This document shows, piece by piece, positions 51,910 to 61,491 of a stretch of 64,000 bases of DNA. The stretch lies in the NCBI GenBank assembly GCA_963754125.1, contig CAVWEX010000001.1:186001-250000 (forward strand), written 5' to 3'. A program made the position numbers and the translations under genes. This stretch comes from RPQJ01 sp963754125 (GTDB lineage: Bacteria; Pseudomonadota; Gammaproteobacteria; Steroidobacterales; Steroidobacteraceae). The first letter of the stretch is position 1, and every line of letters starts with the position of its first letter. The notes beneath the pieces are model-generated. The model saw only the letters and a program-made list of their open reading frames with translations, was not told the origin of the DNA and ran no database searches.

Positions 51910-53103
51910 GTCGCCGCTCCCACCGTGGCCGCGGGCGGCGCGCCCTGGAGCCGCACCGGGGCGCCGTCGCGCAGCTTCTGCGTGCCTTCCGTCACGACCA
52001 GTTCTCCCTCGGCGAGTCCATCGATCACCTGCACGTCGCCCACGCGACGCTGCCCGATGCGCACGAGGCGCTTCTCGGCCACGCCGTCGGCGACCACGAA
52101 CACGAACACGTCACCCTGCTCGGGCACGAGCGCCTGCTCGGGAACGATGCAGCGCGTCGACCGCGCCTCGCGACAACCGCACGGTCAGGAACATGCCGGG
52201 CTTGAGCAGGCCCTCGGGGTTCGGCAGCAGGGCGCGCACGGTCACCGAGCGCGTCGCCGGATCCACGCGCGAATCGACGCTCGAGACGCGTCCGCCGAAC
52301 GTGGCGTCCGGGTAGGCGACGCTGCCCGCCGCGATCTCGAGCCCGGGCGTCACGACGGACAGGAAGGTCTCCGGGATGGTGAAGTCGAGCTTGATGGTGC
52401 TCGTGTCGTCGAGCGTCGTGATCACGGTGCCCGGGCTGATCAGGCTGCCGACGCTGACGCGCCGCAGCCCCACCCGGCCCGCGAAAGGCGCGCGGATGAC
52501 GGTGTCCCCGACGCGCGACCGGGCCGAGGTGACCCGCGCCTCGTTGGCCTTGAAGGTCGCTTCGATCTGCTCGAGCTGCTGGTCGGACAGCACCTTGGTC
52601 GTGTAGAGCTCCCGCGAGCGCTGGTACTGGCTGCGGCTCTCGGCGAGCGCGGCCTCGGCCACCGCGAGGTCGGCGCGCGCCTGCGCGCCGTCGAGTTCGA
52701 CCAGCACGTCGCCGCGGCGCACCTGCTGCCCCTCCGTGAACCGCACTGCCGTCACCTGGTTGGCGACCTTCGCGGTGATGTCGACGGCCTCGTTGGCACC
52801 GGCGGTACCGAGCGCCTCGAGCTCGAAGGACAACCGTTCGGAACGGACCGGCGCCGTGACCACGGCGACCGGCGGCATACCCGCGCTGCCCGGCCCCCCC
52901 TGTCCCGGAGCGCCTCCGGCGGGCGGACCCGACGGGGGGCCGCCCCCGGGGCGAGCGCCGGCCGCAGGACCGCCCTGCGCGGCGCCGGCCATCGCGGCGG
53001 CCGGATCGCGCTTCGCCCGCTCGCCCCTCACGTGGGCATAGAAGACCACGAGCAGCGCGCCCGCGACGGCGCCGAGCAGCACCTTCTTGAGAGTGTCAGA
53101 CAT
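51906..53103 (-). CDS. RND membrane-fusion (adaptor) protein
   Basis: About 398 aa. N-terminal anchor TLKKVLLGAVAGALLVVFYA, then a Gly/Pro-rich linker (~35-75), lipoyl halves VDITAKVANQVTAVRFTEGQ and VIRAPFAGRVGLRRVSVGS flanking an alpha-hairpin (AEAALAESRSQYQRSRELYT), and beta-barrel and membrane-proximal domains ending IDGLAEGELVVTEGTQKLRD. A +1 indel near 52167 shifts the frame; the corrected path reads STRCIVPEQALVPEQGDVFV. Partner of the RND gene that follows. Confidence 0.9.
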
Positions 53104-53147
53104 GCATTGAACCCGCGCCGCCGGGCGCGGACCTGGGGAAAAGGATC

Positions 53148-53181
53148 GGGATTATCCCACCCATTCGCACCGAACAGGCAA
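53148..53181 (-). promoter_or_regulatory. Candidate promoter/operator of the RND adaptor operon
   Basis: On the minus strand TTGCCT (53176-53181) and GATAAT (53151-53156) are 19 nt apart, about 50 nt before the adaptor ATG. The -10 lies within the perfect 11-nt palindrome GGGATTATCCC (53148-53158), a possible repressor site. Confidence 0.4.
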
Positions 53182-53245
53182 CGGGTTGCGCCCGGACCCG
53201 GGAATGCGGCAACAGCGGCGACCGGGGCCGGCCGCCCGCGACGAC

Positions 53246-54187
53246 TCAGGGCTCCGGGTCCGAGCCCTCCGGCACGCCTTCGAACAAGGCCGTGGTCAGG
53301 TAGCGCTCGCCGGTGTCGGGCAGCATCGCCAGGATCACCGAGCCCTCGGGCGCGGTCTCGGCCACCTTGAGGGCCGCCGCGAAGGTGCCGCCCGACGAGA
53401 TGCCGCAGAAGATCCCCTCGTTGCGGGCAAGGGAGCGGGAGGCCGCGATCGATTCATCGTCCGTGACGGGGACGTTGCGGTGCGGAACCGAGCGGTTCAG
53501 GACGGCGGGCACGAAATCGGGGGTCCAGCCCTGGATCTTGTGCGGCTTGAACTCCGCGCCGGCGAGCAGGGCCGCGCCGGCCGGCTCGGTCACGACGATC
53601 TCGACCTCGGGCCGCGCGAGCCGGATCATCTCGCCGGCGCCGGTGAGCGTGCCGCCCGTGCCCCAGCCGGTCACGAAGAAGTCGAGCCGCCGGCCGGCGA
53701 AGTCGCTCAGGATCTCGGGGCCGGTGGTCTGGCGGTGGTAGGCCGGATTGGCGGGATTCTCGAACTGGCTCGCCAGGAACCAGCCGTGCTGCTTCGCCAG
53801 TTCCGCGGCCTTGCGCACCATCCCCGAGCCGCGCTCGGCGGCGGGCGTGAGGATCACCTTGGCACCGAGCATGCGCATGATCTTGCGGCGCTCGATCGAG
53901 AACGTCTCGACCATCACCGCGACGAACGGATAGCCCTTGGCCGCGCAGACCATGGCGAGGGCGATGCCCGTGTTGCCCGACGTCGCCTCGATCACGGTCT
54001 GGCCAGGCTTGAGCGCTCCGCTGCGCTCGGCGTCCTCGATGATCGCGATGGCGAGCCGGTCCTTGACGGAGGACAGCGGATTGAAGAACTCGCACTTCAC
54101 GTACATCGTGACGTGGCTGGGCGCGATGCGATTGACACGCACGATGGGCGTACGGCCAATGGTGTGCAGGATGCTGTCGTAGATCAT
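53246..54187 (-). CDS. cysK: Cysteine synthase (O-acetylserine sulfhydrylase)
   Basis: 313-aa PLP enzyme that makes L-cysteine from O-acetylserine and sulfide. PLP Lys in NPLSSVKDRLA, substrate loop EATSGNTGIALAM, phosphate-binding GWGTGGTLTGAGEM, and ISSGGTFAAALKVA near the C-terminus. Very close to CysK in layout. ATG lies 15 nt after the MaoC stop, so the two may be co-transcribed. Confidence 0.9.
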   Translation of the reverse strand: MIYDSILHTIGRTPIVRVNRIAPSHVTMYVKCEFFNPLSSVKDRLAIAIIEDAERSGALKPGQTVIEATSGNTGIALAMVCAAKGYPFVAVMVETFSIERRKIMRMLGAKVILTPAAERGSGMVRKAAELAKQHGWFLASQFENPANPAYHRQTTGPEILSDFAGRRLDFFVTGWGTGGTLTGAGEMIRLARPEVEIVVTEPAGAALLAGAEFKPHKIQGWTPDFVPAVLNRSVPHRNVPVTDDESIAASRSLARNEGIFCGISSGGTFAAALKVAETAPEGSVILAMLPDTGERYLTTALFEGVPEGSDPEP

Positions 54188-54202
54188 CGGATTCCCCCCC
54201 GA

Positions 54203-54671
54203 TCAGAAGTACAGCCGCATGATGGCCTCGGCCACGCAGGCGGGCTTCGGCTGGCCTTCGATCTCCACGGTGTACTGCTCGTTGACCTGCAGGCCGCCCG
54301 TGACCGCCTCCACCTTGAGCAGCACGCAGCGGGCGCGGACCCGGCTGCCGCTCAGCACGGCACTCGGGAAGCGCAGCTTCTCGAGGCCGTAATTGATCAC
54401 CTGACGGACGCCCGGGAACACCGGCTGGTCGGCGGCCACCAGTCCCGCGCAGCATCGGGTAGAGCGACAGGGTCAGGAAGCCGTGCGCAATGGTTGCCTT
54501 CCACGGCGACTCCCGTGCGGCGCGTGCGGCATCGACGTGGATCCACTGGTGGTCGCCGGTGGCGCCGGCGAACGCGTCGATGCGCGCCTGCGTGATCTCC
54601 AGCCAGTCGCTGCAGTGGATTTCCTGCCCGACCCGCGACTGGAGCTGCTCGAGGACCTGCTGTTGAGACAT
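54203..54671 (-). CDS. MaoC-like (R)-specific enoyl-CoA hydratase
   Basis: About 155 aa hot-dog-fold hydratase. The active-site motif (N/D-x4-H-x5-A) is in FAGATGDHQWIHVDAARAAR, followed by KATIAHGFLTLSLYPML. A single-base indel near 54443 shifts the frame; the second part ends AEAIMRLYF. PhaJ-type enzymes of this fold supply (R)-3-hydroxyacyl-CoA for polyhydroxyalkanoate, and the divergent neighbour is phaR, so a link to storage is plausible. Start ATG at 54671. Confidence 0.82.
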
Positions 54672-54794
54672 GTCGGGCCTGCACTGGCGGAGGATAGGGA
54701 CCGCCCACAGTGTAGGGTCGCCGACCCGCGCGGGGCCAGCCGGCGAGCGACGCACCGCGCGCCGCGCGGCCGCCACGGCGCGCGCGGCCCGTTT

Positions 54795-54822
54795 TTGCGA
54801 CGCAACAGCCCTGAGGTACACT
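54795..54822 (+). promoter_or_regulatory. Candidate phaR promoter, almost leaderless
   Basis: TTGCGA and TACACT are 16 nt apart, and the ATG of phaR follows the -10 by only 8 nt. No ribosome-binding site fits between them, so transcription may start at or next to the ATG. Confidence 0.45.
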
Positions 54823-54830
54823 GCAGCCCC

Positions 54831-55317
54831 ATGAGTCAAGAACGCCTGATCAAGAAGTACGCGAACCGTCGCCTGTACGACGCGTCGCAGAGCCGGCACA
54901 TCACCCTCGACGACATCCGCGGCTTGATCGTCAAGGGTGAAAAGCTGCGGGTCGTCGAGGACAAGATCGGGCAACGACATCACCCGGCACATCTTGCTGC
55001 AGGTCATCGCCGAGCAGGAGCAGGCGGGCCGGCCGATCCTGAGCACCAAGGTGCTCGAGGCCATCATCCGCTTCTACGGCAACTCGCTGCAGGGGTACCT
55101 CGCGAGCTTCCTCGAGCGCAGCATCGAGATGTTCCTGAAGCAGCAGGAAGCGGTGCAGTCGCAGATCTCGAGGATCGTCGCGCACACGCCGCTCGCGGCG
55201 GTGGCCGACATCACCCGCCAGAATCTCGAGGCACTCGCGAAGGTGCAGGAGAGCATGCTGAACGTGCTGCTCCAGAAGCGCGACAAGGATCGCGACGACG
55301 ACGACAAGCGCTCCTGA
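54831..55317 (+). CDS. phaR: Polyhydroxyalkanoate synthesis repressor PhaR
   Basis: About 161 aa. The conserved DNA-binding domain opens RLIKKYANRRLYDASQSRHI and TLDDIRGLIVKGEKLRVVED, then DITRHILLQVIAEQEQAGRP and the PHB-accumulation regulatory domain around VLEAIIRFYGNSLQGYLASF. An inserted G near 54970 (GGCAAC to GGGCAAC) shifts the frame. Known PhaR proteins bind PHA granules and repress phasin genes. No PHA synthase lies in the window. Ends in a charged tail (KRDKDRDDDDKRS). Confidence 0.9.
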
Positions 55318-55372
55318 GCCGCGCTCGGCAGCCCGCCCCGGCGACGCGCTGCGACCCACCCCGGAGATCGCC

Positions 55373-56819
55373 GTGCGAATCTGCTTCCTGTCCGCCGAAT
55401 ACTCCCCGTTCGCCAAGACCGGCGGACTCGGGGACGTCTCCGCGGCGCTCACCCGCCACCTCGCCCGCCGCGGCCACGAACTGCGCGTGTTCATGCCGCT
55501 GCACGGCCAGATGGACCTGCGCGGCGTGGACCGGCACCCCGTGGACTTCCTGCAGGACCTCACGCTGCGCGTCGGCCCGCGCGTGTTCCATTACGGCATC
55601 CAGACCGCGCGCGTACCGGACTCCGAGCTGTGGGTGTACCTCGTCGACTGCCCGTCGCTGTTCGACCGGCCGCGCATCTACTCGGACGCCCCGGACGAGC
55701 ACGTCCGCTACCTCATGCTGACCCGCGCGGCGTTCGAGGGCTGCCAGCGCATGGGATTCGCGCCGCAGGTCCTGCACGCGAACGACTGGCACACGGCGTT
55801 CGCACCGCTGCTGCTGCGCTCGGCGTATGCGTGGGACCTCGGGCTGTTTGCCGCCACGAAGAGCGTTTTCACCATCCACAACATCGGTTACCAGGGCGTG
55901 TTCGGGTCCGGCCAGTCCGGCGACCTCGGGCCGGGCGTGGACCCGGCGCTGCTGCACCAGCCGGACCTCGCCGCCGGCCGCATCAACCCCATGCGGCACG
56001 CCGTGATCCACGCCGACGCGGTGACGACCGTGAGCCCGACCTATGCCGCGGAGATCTGCACGCCCGAGGGCGGGCATGGTCTCGACGCCGACCTGCGGGC
56101 CCGCGGCACCGCACTGCACGGGATCCTGAACGGAGTGGACTACGAGGAATGGAATCCGGCTACGGATCGGCACCTGCCGCACCACTACGATGCGACCGAC
56201 CTCGCCGGCAAGGCGCGCAACAAGCAGGCCCTGATGGACCTGCTGCACATGGCCGGGCCGTCCACGGTACCGCTCATCGGCATGGTGACGCGGCTGACCC
56301 ACCAGAAGGGAATCGATCTGCTGTACGACGTGCTGCCCGAGGTGCTCGCCGCGGGCAGGGTCCGGCTCGTGGCGCTCGGCAGCGGGGAGCACCACTACGA
56401 GCGCTTCCTGCACGGCCTGCAGGCAGAGCTTTCCGGGGCTTGCGGCCTTCTACAGCGGCTACAGCGAGGAACTCGCGCATCGCATCGAGGCGTCGGCCGA
56501 CATCTTCCTGATGCCGTCCATGTACGAGCCCTGCGGGCTCAACCAGATGTACAGCCTGAGGTACGGCACCGTGCCGATCGTGCGGCGCACCGGCGGACTC
56601 GCCGACTCGGTAGCCCACTTCGACCCCGCCACCGGCGAGGGCACGGGCGTCGTGTTCAACGACTTCGATCCCGGCGGCGTGCGCTGGGCGATCGAGCAGG
56701 CACTCAAGTGGTACGAGTCGCCCGCGCTGTGGCGACGCCTGGTGTCGAACGGGATGCGTGCGGACTTCTCCTGGGAGCGCCAGGTGCTCGAGTACGAGCA
56801 GCTCTACGATTCGCTGTGA
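55373..56819 (+). CDS. glgA: Glycogen synthase GlgA
   Basis: About 481-aa GT5 enzyme that extends alpha-1,4-glucan from ADP-glucose. N-terminal ADP-glucose site ICFLSAEYSPFAKTGGLGDV (K-T-G-G-L), HANDWHTAF, SVFTIHNIGYQGVF, LIGMVTRLTHQKGIDL, and the C-terminal FLMPSMYEPCGLNQMYSLRY with the catalytic Glu. One extra base near 56429 (GAGTTTCC to GAGCTTTCC) breaks the frame. GTG start at 55373. It sits 55 nt after phaR on the same strand and converges toward glgC. Confidence 0.92.
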
Positions 56820-56877
56820 CCCACCGGCAGCACGGGCAGCCGCGGACTGCCCCGCGGCCGTCGCGCCACCGCGCCGC

Positions 56878-57391
56878 CTACAACTGCCGAGGCTCGGACT
56901 TGCCCGACTTCAGCGCGCGCGAGAAGTCCACCGTGCCGCGGTGGCTGAAGGGGATCCGGCGCAGCACGCCCTTGTCCACGTAGATCTTGCCGGTGATCTC
57001 GTAGTCGATGTCCTCGAGCTTGCCGCCCGCCGACGCGGCTGATCAGCCGGCCGAAGCTGCTCACGAAGTTCGTCGTCACCAGCATGTCGAATTCCGCCTC
57101 GCCGCGCGCCGGCAGCAGGAAGACGTCGGTGCTCGTGCCGTCGGCGAAGCTGTCGCCCATCATGATGATCTGGTACTCGAGTCCCCGCACCGGCAGCTCG
57201 AGGTCGTTCGGATTCTCGACCAGAACGCGGATCTTGAACTTCTGCGCGAACATGTCGGTGGAGAGCATCTGCACGCCGACGAGGCTCAGCCGGGGCGCCA
57301 CGAGGTCCGGTCCGAGTGTGGTGCAGGCGGACAGCAGCGCCACGAGGGCGACCAGCATCGCCACCATCCTGCACGGGGCACGCTTCGACAT
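56878..57391 (-). CDS. LEA type 2 family lipoprotein
   Basis: About 170 aa. Lipoprotein signal MVAMLVALVALLSAC with the lipid Cys near residue 23, then the LEA14/WHy-like beta-sandwich: LSLVGVQMLSTDMFAQKFKI, RVLVENPNDLELPVRGLEYQ and TSTDVFLLPARGEAEFDMLV, ending IDYEITGKIYVDKGVLRRIP and KSGKSEPRQL. A +1 indel near 57034 (CGCTCG to CGCGTCG, the same change as in clpB) splits it. LEA14-like lipoproteins are thought to respond to desiccation or envelope stress. It converges with glgA and lies downstream of glgC. Confidence 0.82.
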
Positions 57392-57439
57392 GGATGATTC
57401 CTCGGATGAGGGATACTTAGGTCCGCCGCAAGCCGCGGC

Positions 57440-58721
57440 TCAGCCCGCGCGCGGCGCGCTGCGCAGCATGGCGGCGGTTACGAGCGTGACGCCGCCTTCG
57501 GTGACGTAGAAGCGCTCGGCGTCGGCCGCCGGGTCCACGCCGATCTGCATGCCGTCCGGCACCAGCGTGCCCGCGTCGATGATCGCGCGGCGGATGACGC
57601 AGCGCTCGCCGACGCGCACGCGCGGCAGGAGCACCGACGCGTCGATGGTCGAGTAATCGTGTACCCGCACGTTCGAGAACAGCAGCGAGTTGGTGACGCG
57701 CGAGCCCGAGATGATGCAGCCGCCCGACACCATCGAGTCGATCGCGGCGCCCCGGCGGTCGTCGTCGTCGAACACGAACTTCGCCGGCGGCAGCTGTTCC
57801 TGGTAGGTCCAGATCGGCCACTGCTCATCGTAGATGTTGAGCTCGGGCGACACGCGCACGAGTTCCATGTTCGCCTCGTAGTAGGCATCCACCGTGCCCA
57901 CGTCGCGCCAGTAGTTCTGCGCCTTGGTGCGCACGTCCTCGAACGGGTAGGCGAACACGCGCAGCTTGTCGATCGCGTCCGGCACGATGTTGCGGCCGAA
58001 GTCGTGCGCCGAACTCGGGTCCTCGGCGTCGGCGCGCAGCAGCCGCTCGAGCAGCCGCGGATTGAACACGTAGATGCCCATGGAGGCGAGCGCGACGTCC
58101 GGGCGGCCCGGCATCGGCTCCGGGTCCATCGGCTTTTCCTGGAACCGCAGCACGCGGTTGGTCTCGTCCACGGTGAGCACGCCGAACTCGCGCGCGCGCA
58201 CCACCGGCACCTCGACGACGCCCACGGTGATGTCGGCCTCTTTCTCGACGTGGAAGCCGATCATCGGGCCGTAGTCCATCTTGTAGATGTGATCCCCGGC
58301 GAGGACCAGCACGTGCAGCGGCCGGTGTGCCCGGATGATCTCCATGTTCTGCCAGAGCGCGTCGGCGGTGCCCTGGTACCACTCGGCGCCGCGCCGCTGC
58401 TGCGCCGGAACGATCTCGACGAACTCGCCGAACTCGCCCCTCAGGTAGCCCCAGCCGCGCTGGATGTGCTGGATCAGCGAGTGCGCCTTGTACTGGGTGA
58501 GCACCGAGATCTGCCGGATCCCGGAGTTGACGCAGTTCGACAGCGCGAAGTCGATGATCCGGAACTTGCCACCGAACGGCGTCGCGGGCTTGCAGCGGTC
58601 CTCGGTGAGGTGCTCGCAAGCGCTCGCCGCGGCCGCCCGCCATGATCACTGCGAGGGTCCCACGGGTCAGGCGACTGAGGTAGCGGCGCGGTGCAAACAA
58701 TCTCTGCTGTTCGGTGGACAT
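57440..58721 (-). CDS. glgC: Glucose-1-phosphate adenylyltransferase GlgC
   Basis: About 426 aa. Makes ADP-glucose, the committed step of glycogen synthesis. N-terminal nucleotidyltransferase TLAVIMAGGRGERL, ISVLTQYKAHSLIQHIQRGW, VLVLAGDHIYKMDYGPMIGF and FQEKPMDPEPMPG, then a left-handed beta-helix with SGGCIISGSRVTNSLLFSNV. A +1 indel near 58618 breaks the N-terminal loop. GGAGAG precedes the ATG. It pairs functionally with glgA 0.6 kb away on the opposite strand. Confidence 0.92.
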
Positions 58722-58883
58722 CTGGCACGACTCTCCGCGTATCTGACCGGATGTTACAGATTGCACAGATCGGCTGACACCGCAGAGACCCGCATGAAGT
58801 CCGGCCGCCCAGCGACCCGCGTGCCCGGTGGCGGCGCCGATCTCCGATGCAAACAAGCCAGGACTTATGGTCCATCGAACTAT

Positions 58884-58916
58884 ATTATTGACTTCGTAAT
58901 AGTAGTCTGTAATTAA
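58884..58916 (+). promoter_or_regulatory. AT-rich promoter/operator of the PadR operon
   Basis: TTGACT (58889) and TAATTA (58911) are 16 nt apart in an AT-rich island (about 58865-58930). TATTA and TAATA (58884-58888, 58898-58902) form a short inverted repeat over the -35, a natural place for PadR self-repression. Confidence 0.5.
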
Positions 58917-58948
58917 TACTAGGCATCAACGCACATGAGTCGGCGATA

Positions 58949-59362
58949 GTGACAACCCAACCCGACGAAGACCTCGCCCCCCCTGAACTCGCGGACCTGC
59001 AGACCCGCAAGTTCCAGCGCGAACTGAGCGCCGGACTGACCTCGCTGGTGCTTCTGTCCGTGCTGGCCGAGGCCGGGGAGGACCTCTATGGTTACGAGAT
59101 CGCCCGCCGCCTCGCCGGCGAGCACGACAGTGCCGGTCCGTTCAAGCTGGGGGCGCTCTACCCGGTGCTGCGCAACCTCAGCGCCGCCGGACTGCTGTCG
59201 AGCCGCGTCGTGCCGTCCTACGCCGGCCCACCGCGGCGTTACTACCGCATCACGCCGCTCGGGCGCGAGGCGCTCGCCGCGTGGCGCGCGACGTGGCTCT
59301 CGACGCGCGACTTCGTGGACGCGACGCTGAGCCCCGCCCCCGCCGAGGAGACCTCGTCATGA
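58949..59362 (+). CDS. PadR family transcriptional regulator
   Basis: 137 aa. PadR winged helix: FQRELSAGLTSLVLLSVLAE, DLYGYEIARRLAGEHDS, LGALYPVLRNLSAAGLLSSR and GPPRRYYRITPLGREALAAW. GTG start at 58949. The stop overlaps the next ATG (ATGA), so it is translationally coupled to the membrane protein it probably controls. This pairing of PadR with a HAAS/DUF1700-type membrane protein recurs in many bacteria. Confidence 0.88.
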   Translation: MTTQPDEDLAPPELADLQTRKFQRELSAGLTSLVLLSVLAEAGEDLYGYEIARRLAGEHDSAGPFKLGALYPVLRNLSAAGLLSSRVVPSYAGPPRRYYRITPLGREALAAWRATWLSTRDFVDATLSPAPAEETSS

Positions 59363-60261
59363 CGGCCGCCACACTCAGAACGGTCGAGCAGTACCTCGAC
59401 GCCCTTCGAACTGCACTGAGCGGCGCCGATCCGGCGCTGGTCCAGGACGCGCTGTTCGATGCGGAGGAACACCTGCGAGCCGAGCTCGCACAGCATCCGG
59501 CGGACGTCGAGGGCGACGTACTGGCGCGGATCGTCTCGAGCTACGGGGCACCGGACGAGGTCGCGGACGCCTACCGAGCCAACGAGGCGACGATCCAGAA
59601 GGCCCTTAAGACGCCGGTCCCGCGTGCCTACGGCTCGGCGCTCGGGCGATTCTTCGGGGTGTACGCAGATCCGCGCGCCTACCTCTGCCTGCTGTACCTG
59701 CTGCTGACGCTGGTCACGGGCATTGCATACTTCACCTTCGCCACCGTCGGCCTGTCGCTGTCGCTCGGGCTCGCGATCCTGATCATCGGCGTGCCGTTCT
59801 TCCTCGCGTTCATCGGCATTGCACGGGTGGTCGCCCTCGCCGAGGGTCGCATCGTGGAGTCGCTGCTCGGCGTGCGCATGCCAAGGCGCCCGCCCTACCG
59901 GGACCGCGACACGCCGTTCTGGCAGCGAGTCGTCGAGATGCTCAAGGATCCGCGCACCTGGAGCACGCTGCTGTATCTGCTGCTGATGCTGCCGCTCGGC
60001 GTCTTCTACTTCACGTTTGCCGTCGTCGGCATCATCGTCTCGCTCGCGACCTTCCTCGCACCCATCGCCGTGCTGCTCTACCATGCGGGCCTCGTGCAGA
60101 TCGACGGCACGGTGGAATCGCCCCATCCGGCGCTGCTGCCGCTGATCTCGATCCTCGGAATCCTGCTGCTCACCGTCACGATGCACCTGGCGCGCGGACT
60201 CGGCTACCTGCATGGTCAACTGGCAAGAACCCTGCTCGTGCAGGCGCGTGCACCGGCCTGA
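59359..60261 (+). CDS. HAAS-domain membrane protein with duplicated sensor-like repeats
   Basis: 300 aa. Cytoplasmic HAAS-type N-terminus (RTVEQYLDALRTALSGADPA, ADVEGDVLARIVSSYGAPDE), followed by two similar membrane modules. Module 1: DPRAYLCLLYLLLTLVTGIA with YFTFATVGLSLSLGLAILII. Module 2: DPRTWSTLLYLLLMLPLGVF with YFTFAVVGIIVSLATFLAPI. The internal duplication is clear. HAAS domains act with PadR regulators; a signalling or anti-regulator role is likely. ATGA overlap with padR. Confidence 0.82.
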   Translation: MTAATLRTVEQYLDALRTALSGADPALVQDALFDAEEHLRAELAQHPADVEGDVLARIVSSYGAPDEVADAYRANEATIQKALKTPVPRAYGSALGRFFGVYADPRAYLCLLYLLLTLVTGIAYFTFATVGLSLSLGLAILIIGVPFFLAFIGIARVVALAEGRIVESLLGVRMPRRPPYRDRDTPFWQRVVEMLKDPRTWSTLLYLLLMLPLGVFYFTFAVVGIIVSLATFLAPIAVLLYHAGLVQIDGTVESPHPALLPLISILGILLLTVTMHLARGLGYLHGQLARTLLVQARAPA

Positions 60262-60882
60262 CCGGACGCGGCGCCTCGGCCCGGTGTTCCTGCTCGCCTG
60301 CTCGCTCGGAGCCGGCTGCGGGCGCGCCGCCGACCGGCAGGACCGACCGGGGCCCCGTCGCCGACGCCGACGCCGGCCTCCCCCGAGGCACTGTGCGCCG
60401 CGGCCGCGACCGGCTCGCTGCAGGCGCGACTCAGCGGCGCGATCGAGGCCGAGATCGACTGGAGCGAGCGCAGCGAACCGCAGTGTCGCGGCAGCGTGCG
60501 GCCGACCGGCGACGGCCTGCGCCTCGTTTATCGGGGCACGGTGCCCGACGTCGGCCCGGTGCTGATCGTGCTGGGGGCCGGACCGCTGCGCCCGGGCGAG
60601 TCGGCACGCAACGTCCCGGTCAACCTCACGCTGGTCCGCGAGGGCTCCGGGGAATTCTTCGCAACGCAGGGCGACGACAAGTGCGCGTTCGACGAACTGA
60701 GACAGGTACCCGCCGACGACTCGGCGACGGCGTACCGGGTCGAGGGCCGCGGCTATTGCACGCAGCCGGCGCGCGCCGTGGGCGGCGACCGCGCCGTGCT
60801 GGTCTCGCGGTTCGACGTCACGGCCATCGTCGACGAGCTGGAGGAAAAAACAGCCGATCCGGCGCAGGCGCCCCCCCGATGA
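60248..60882 (+). CDS. Hypothetical lipoprotein of the PadR operon
   Basis: About 211 aa after correction. GTG start at 60248 overlaps the preceding gene by 14 nt and opens a lipoprotein signal (RLGPVFLLACSLGAGC, Cys near residue 24). A Pro/Thr linker (APSPTPTPASPE) leads to a periplasmic domain with paired Cys (EPQCRGSV, GDDKCAFDEL, GRGYCTQPAR), suggesting disulfides, and motif RLVYRGTVPDVGPVLIVLGA. A frameshift near 60346 (net -1) separates signal and mature part. No family recognised. Its stop overlaps the DUF192 start (ATGA). Confidence 0.6.
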
Positions 60883-61406
60883 GTCCGCGGGCTCCGGGTG
60901 CCGCTGCATTCGCCGCGCTGCTGGTGCTGGGTCTCGCGACGGCGCCTGCGCTCGCGGCCCGCGACGACGCAGTGCGGCCGCTGTCGGCCTTCCCGCGCGA
61001 GCGCATCGCCATCGAGACGCGCAGCGCCCGGCGCCACCTCTTCGATGCGTGGCGCGCCGACACGCCGCAGACGCGCGCCCAGGGGCTCATGTTCGTGCCG
61101 TCGCTGCGCGCCGACCAGGCGATGTTCTTCGTGTACGCCCCGGCCCAGCGGGTCGGCATGTGGATGATGAACACGCTCATCCCGCTCGACATGCTGTTCG
61201 TGGACGACGCCGGCTGCATCGTGAAGGTGCACGAGCGCGCCGAGCCGGGATCCCTCGACACGATCTCCGCGGACGTGCCCGTCGTCCTGGTCGTGGAACT
61301 CGCCGGAGGCGCCACCGCGGCGCTCGGCATCGCCACCGGCGACCGCGTGCTGCGACCCGAGGCGAAGTGGCCGCGCGGCTCGAGGCCGTGCACCGGGGCT
61401 CGCTGA
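60879..61406 (+). CDS. DUF192 family exported protein
   Basis: 175 aa. Signal peptide (GAAAFAALLVLGLATAPALA), then the DUF192 core: TRAQGLMFVPSLRADQAMFF, MWMMNTLIPLDMLFVDDAG and VVELAGGATAALGIATGDRV. Function is unknown; DUF192 proteins are periplasmic or archaeal/bacterial single-domain proteins. Last gene of the four-gene PadR operon. Confidence 0.85.
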   Translation: MSPRAPGAAAFAALLVLGLATAPALAARDDAVRPLSAFPRERIAIETRSARRHLFDAWRADTPQTRAQGLMFVPSLRADQAMFFVYAPAQRVGMWMMNTLIPLDMLFVDDAGCIVKVHERAEPGSLDTISADVPVVLVVELAGGATAALGIATGDRVLRPEAKWPRGSRPCTGAR

Positions 61407-61491
61407 ATTCCGCTAACATCCGCGACGGTCGCGGTGTGCCCGGCGCATGCCGCGCGGCCCTTCAGCCCGGGACTCCCGACAGGAAGTACAA

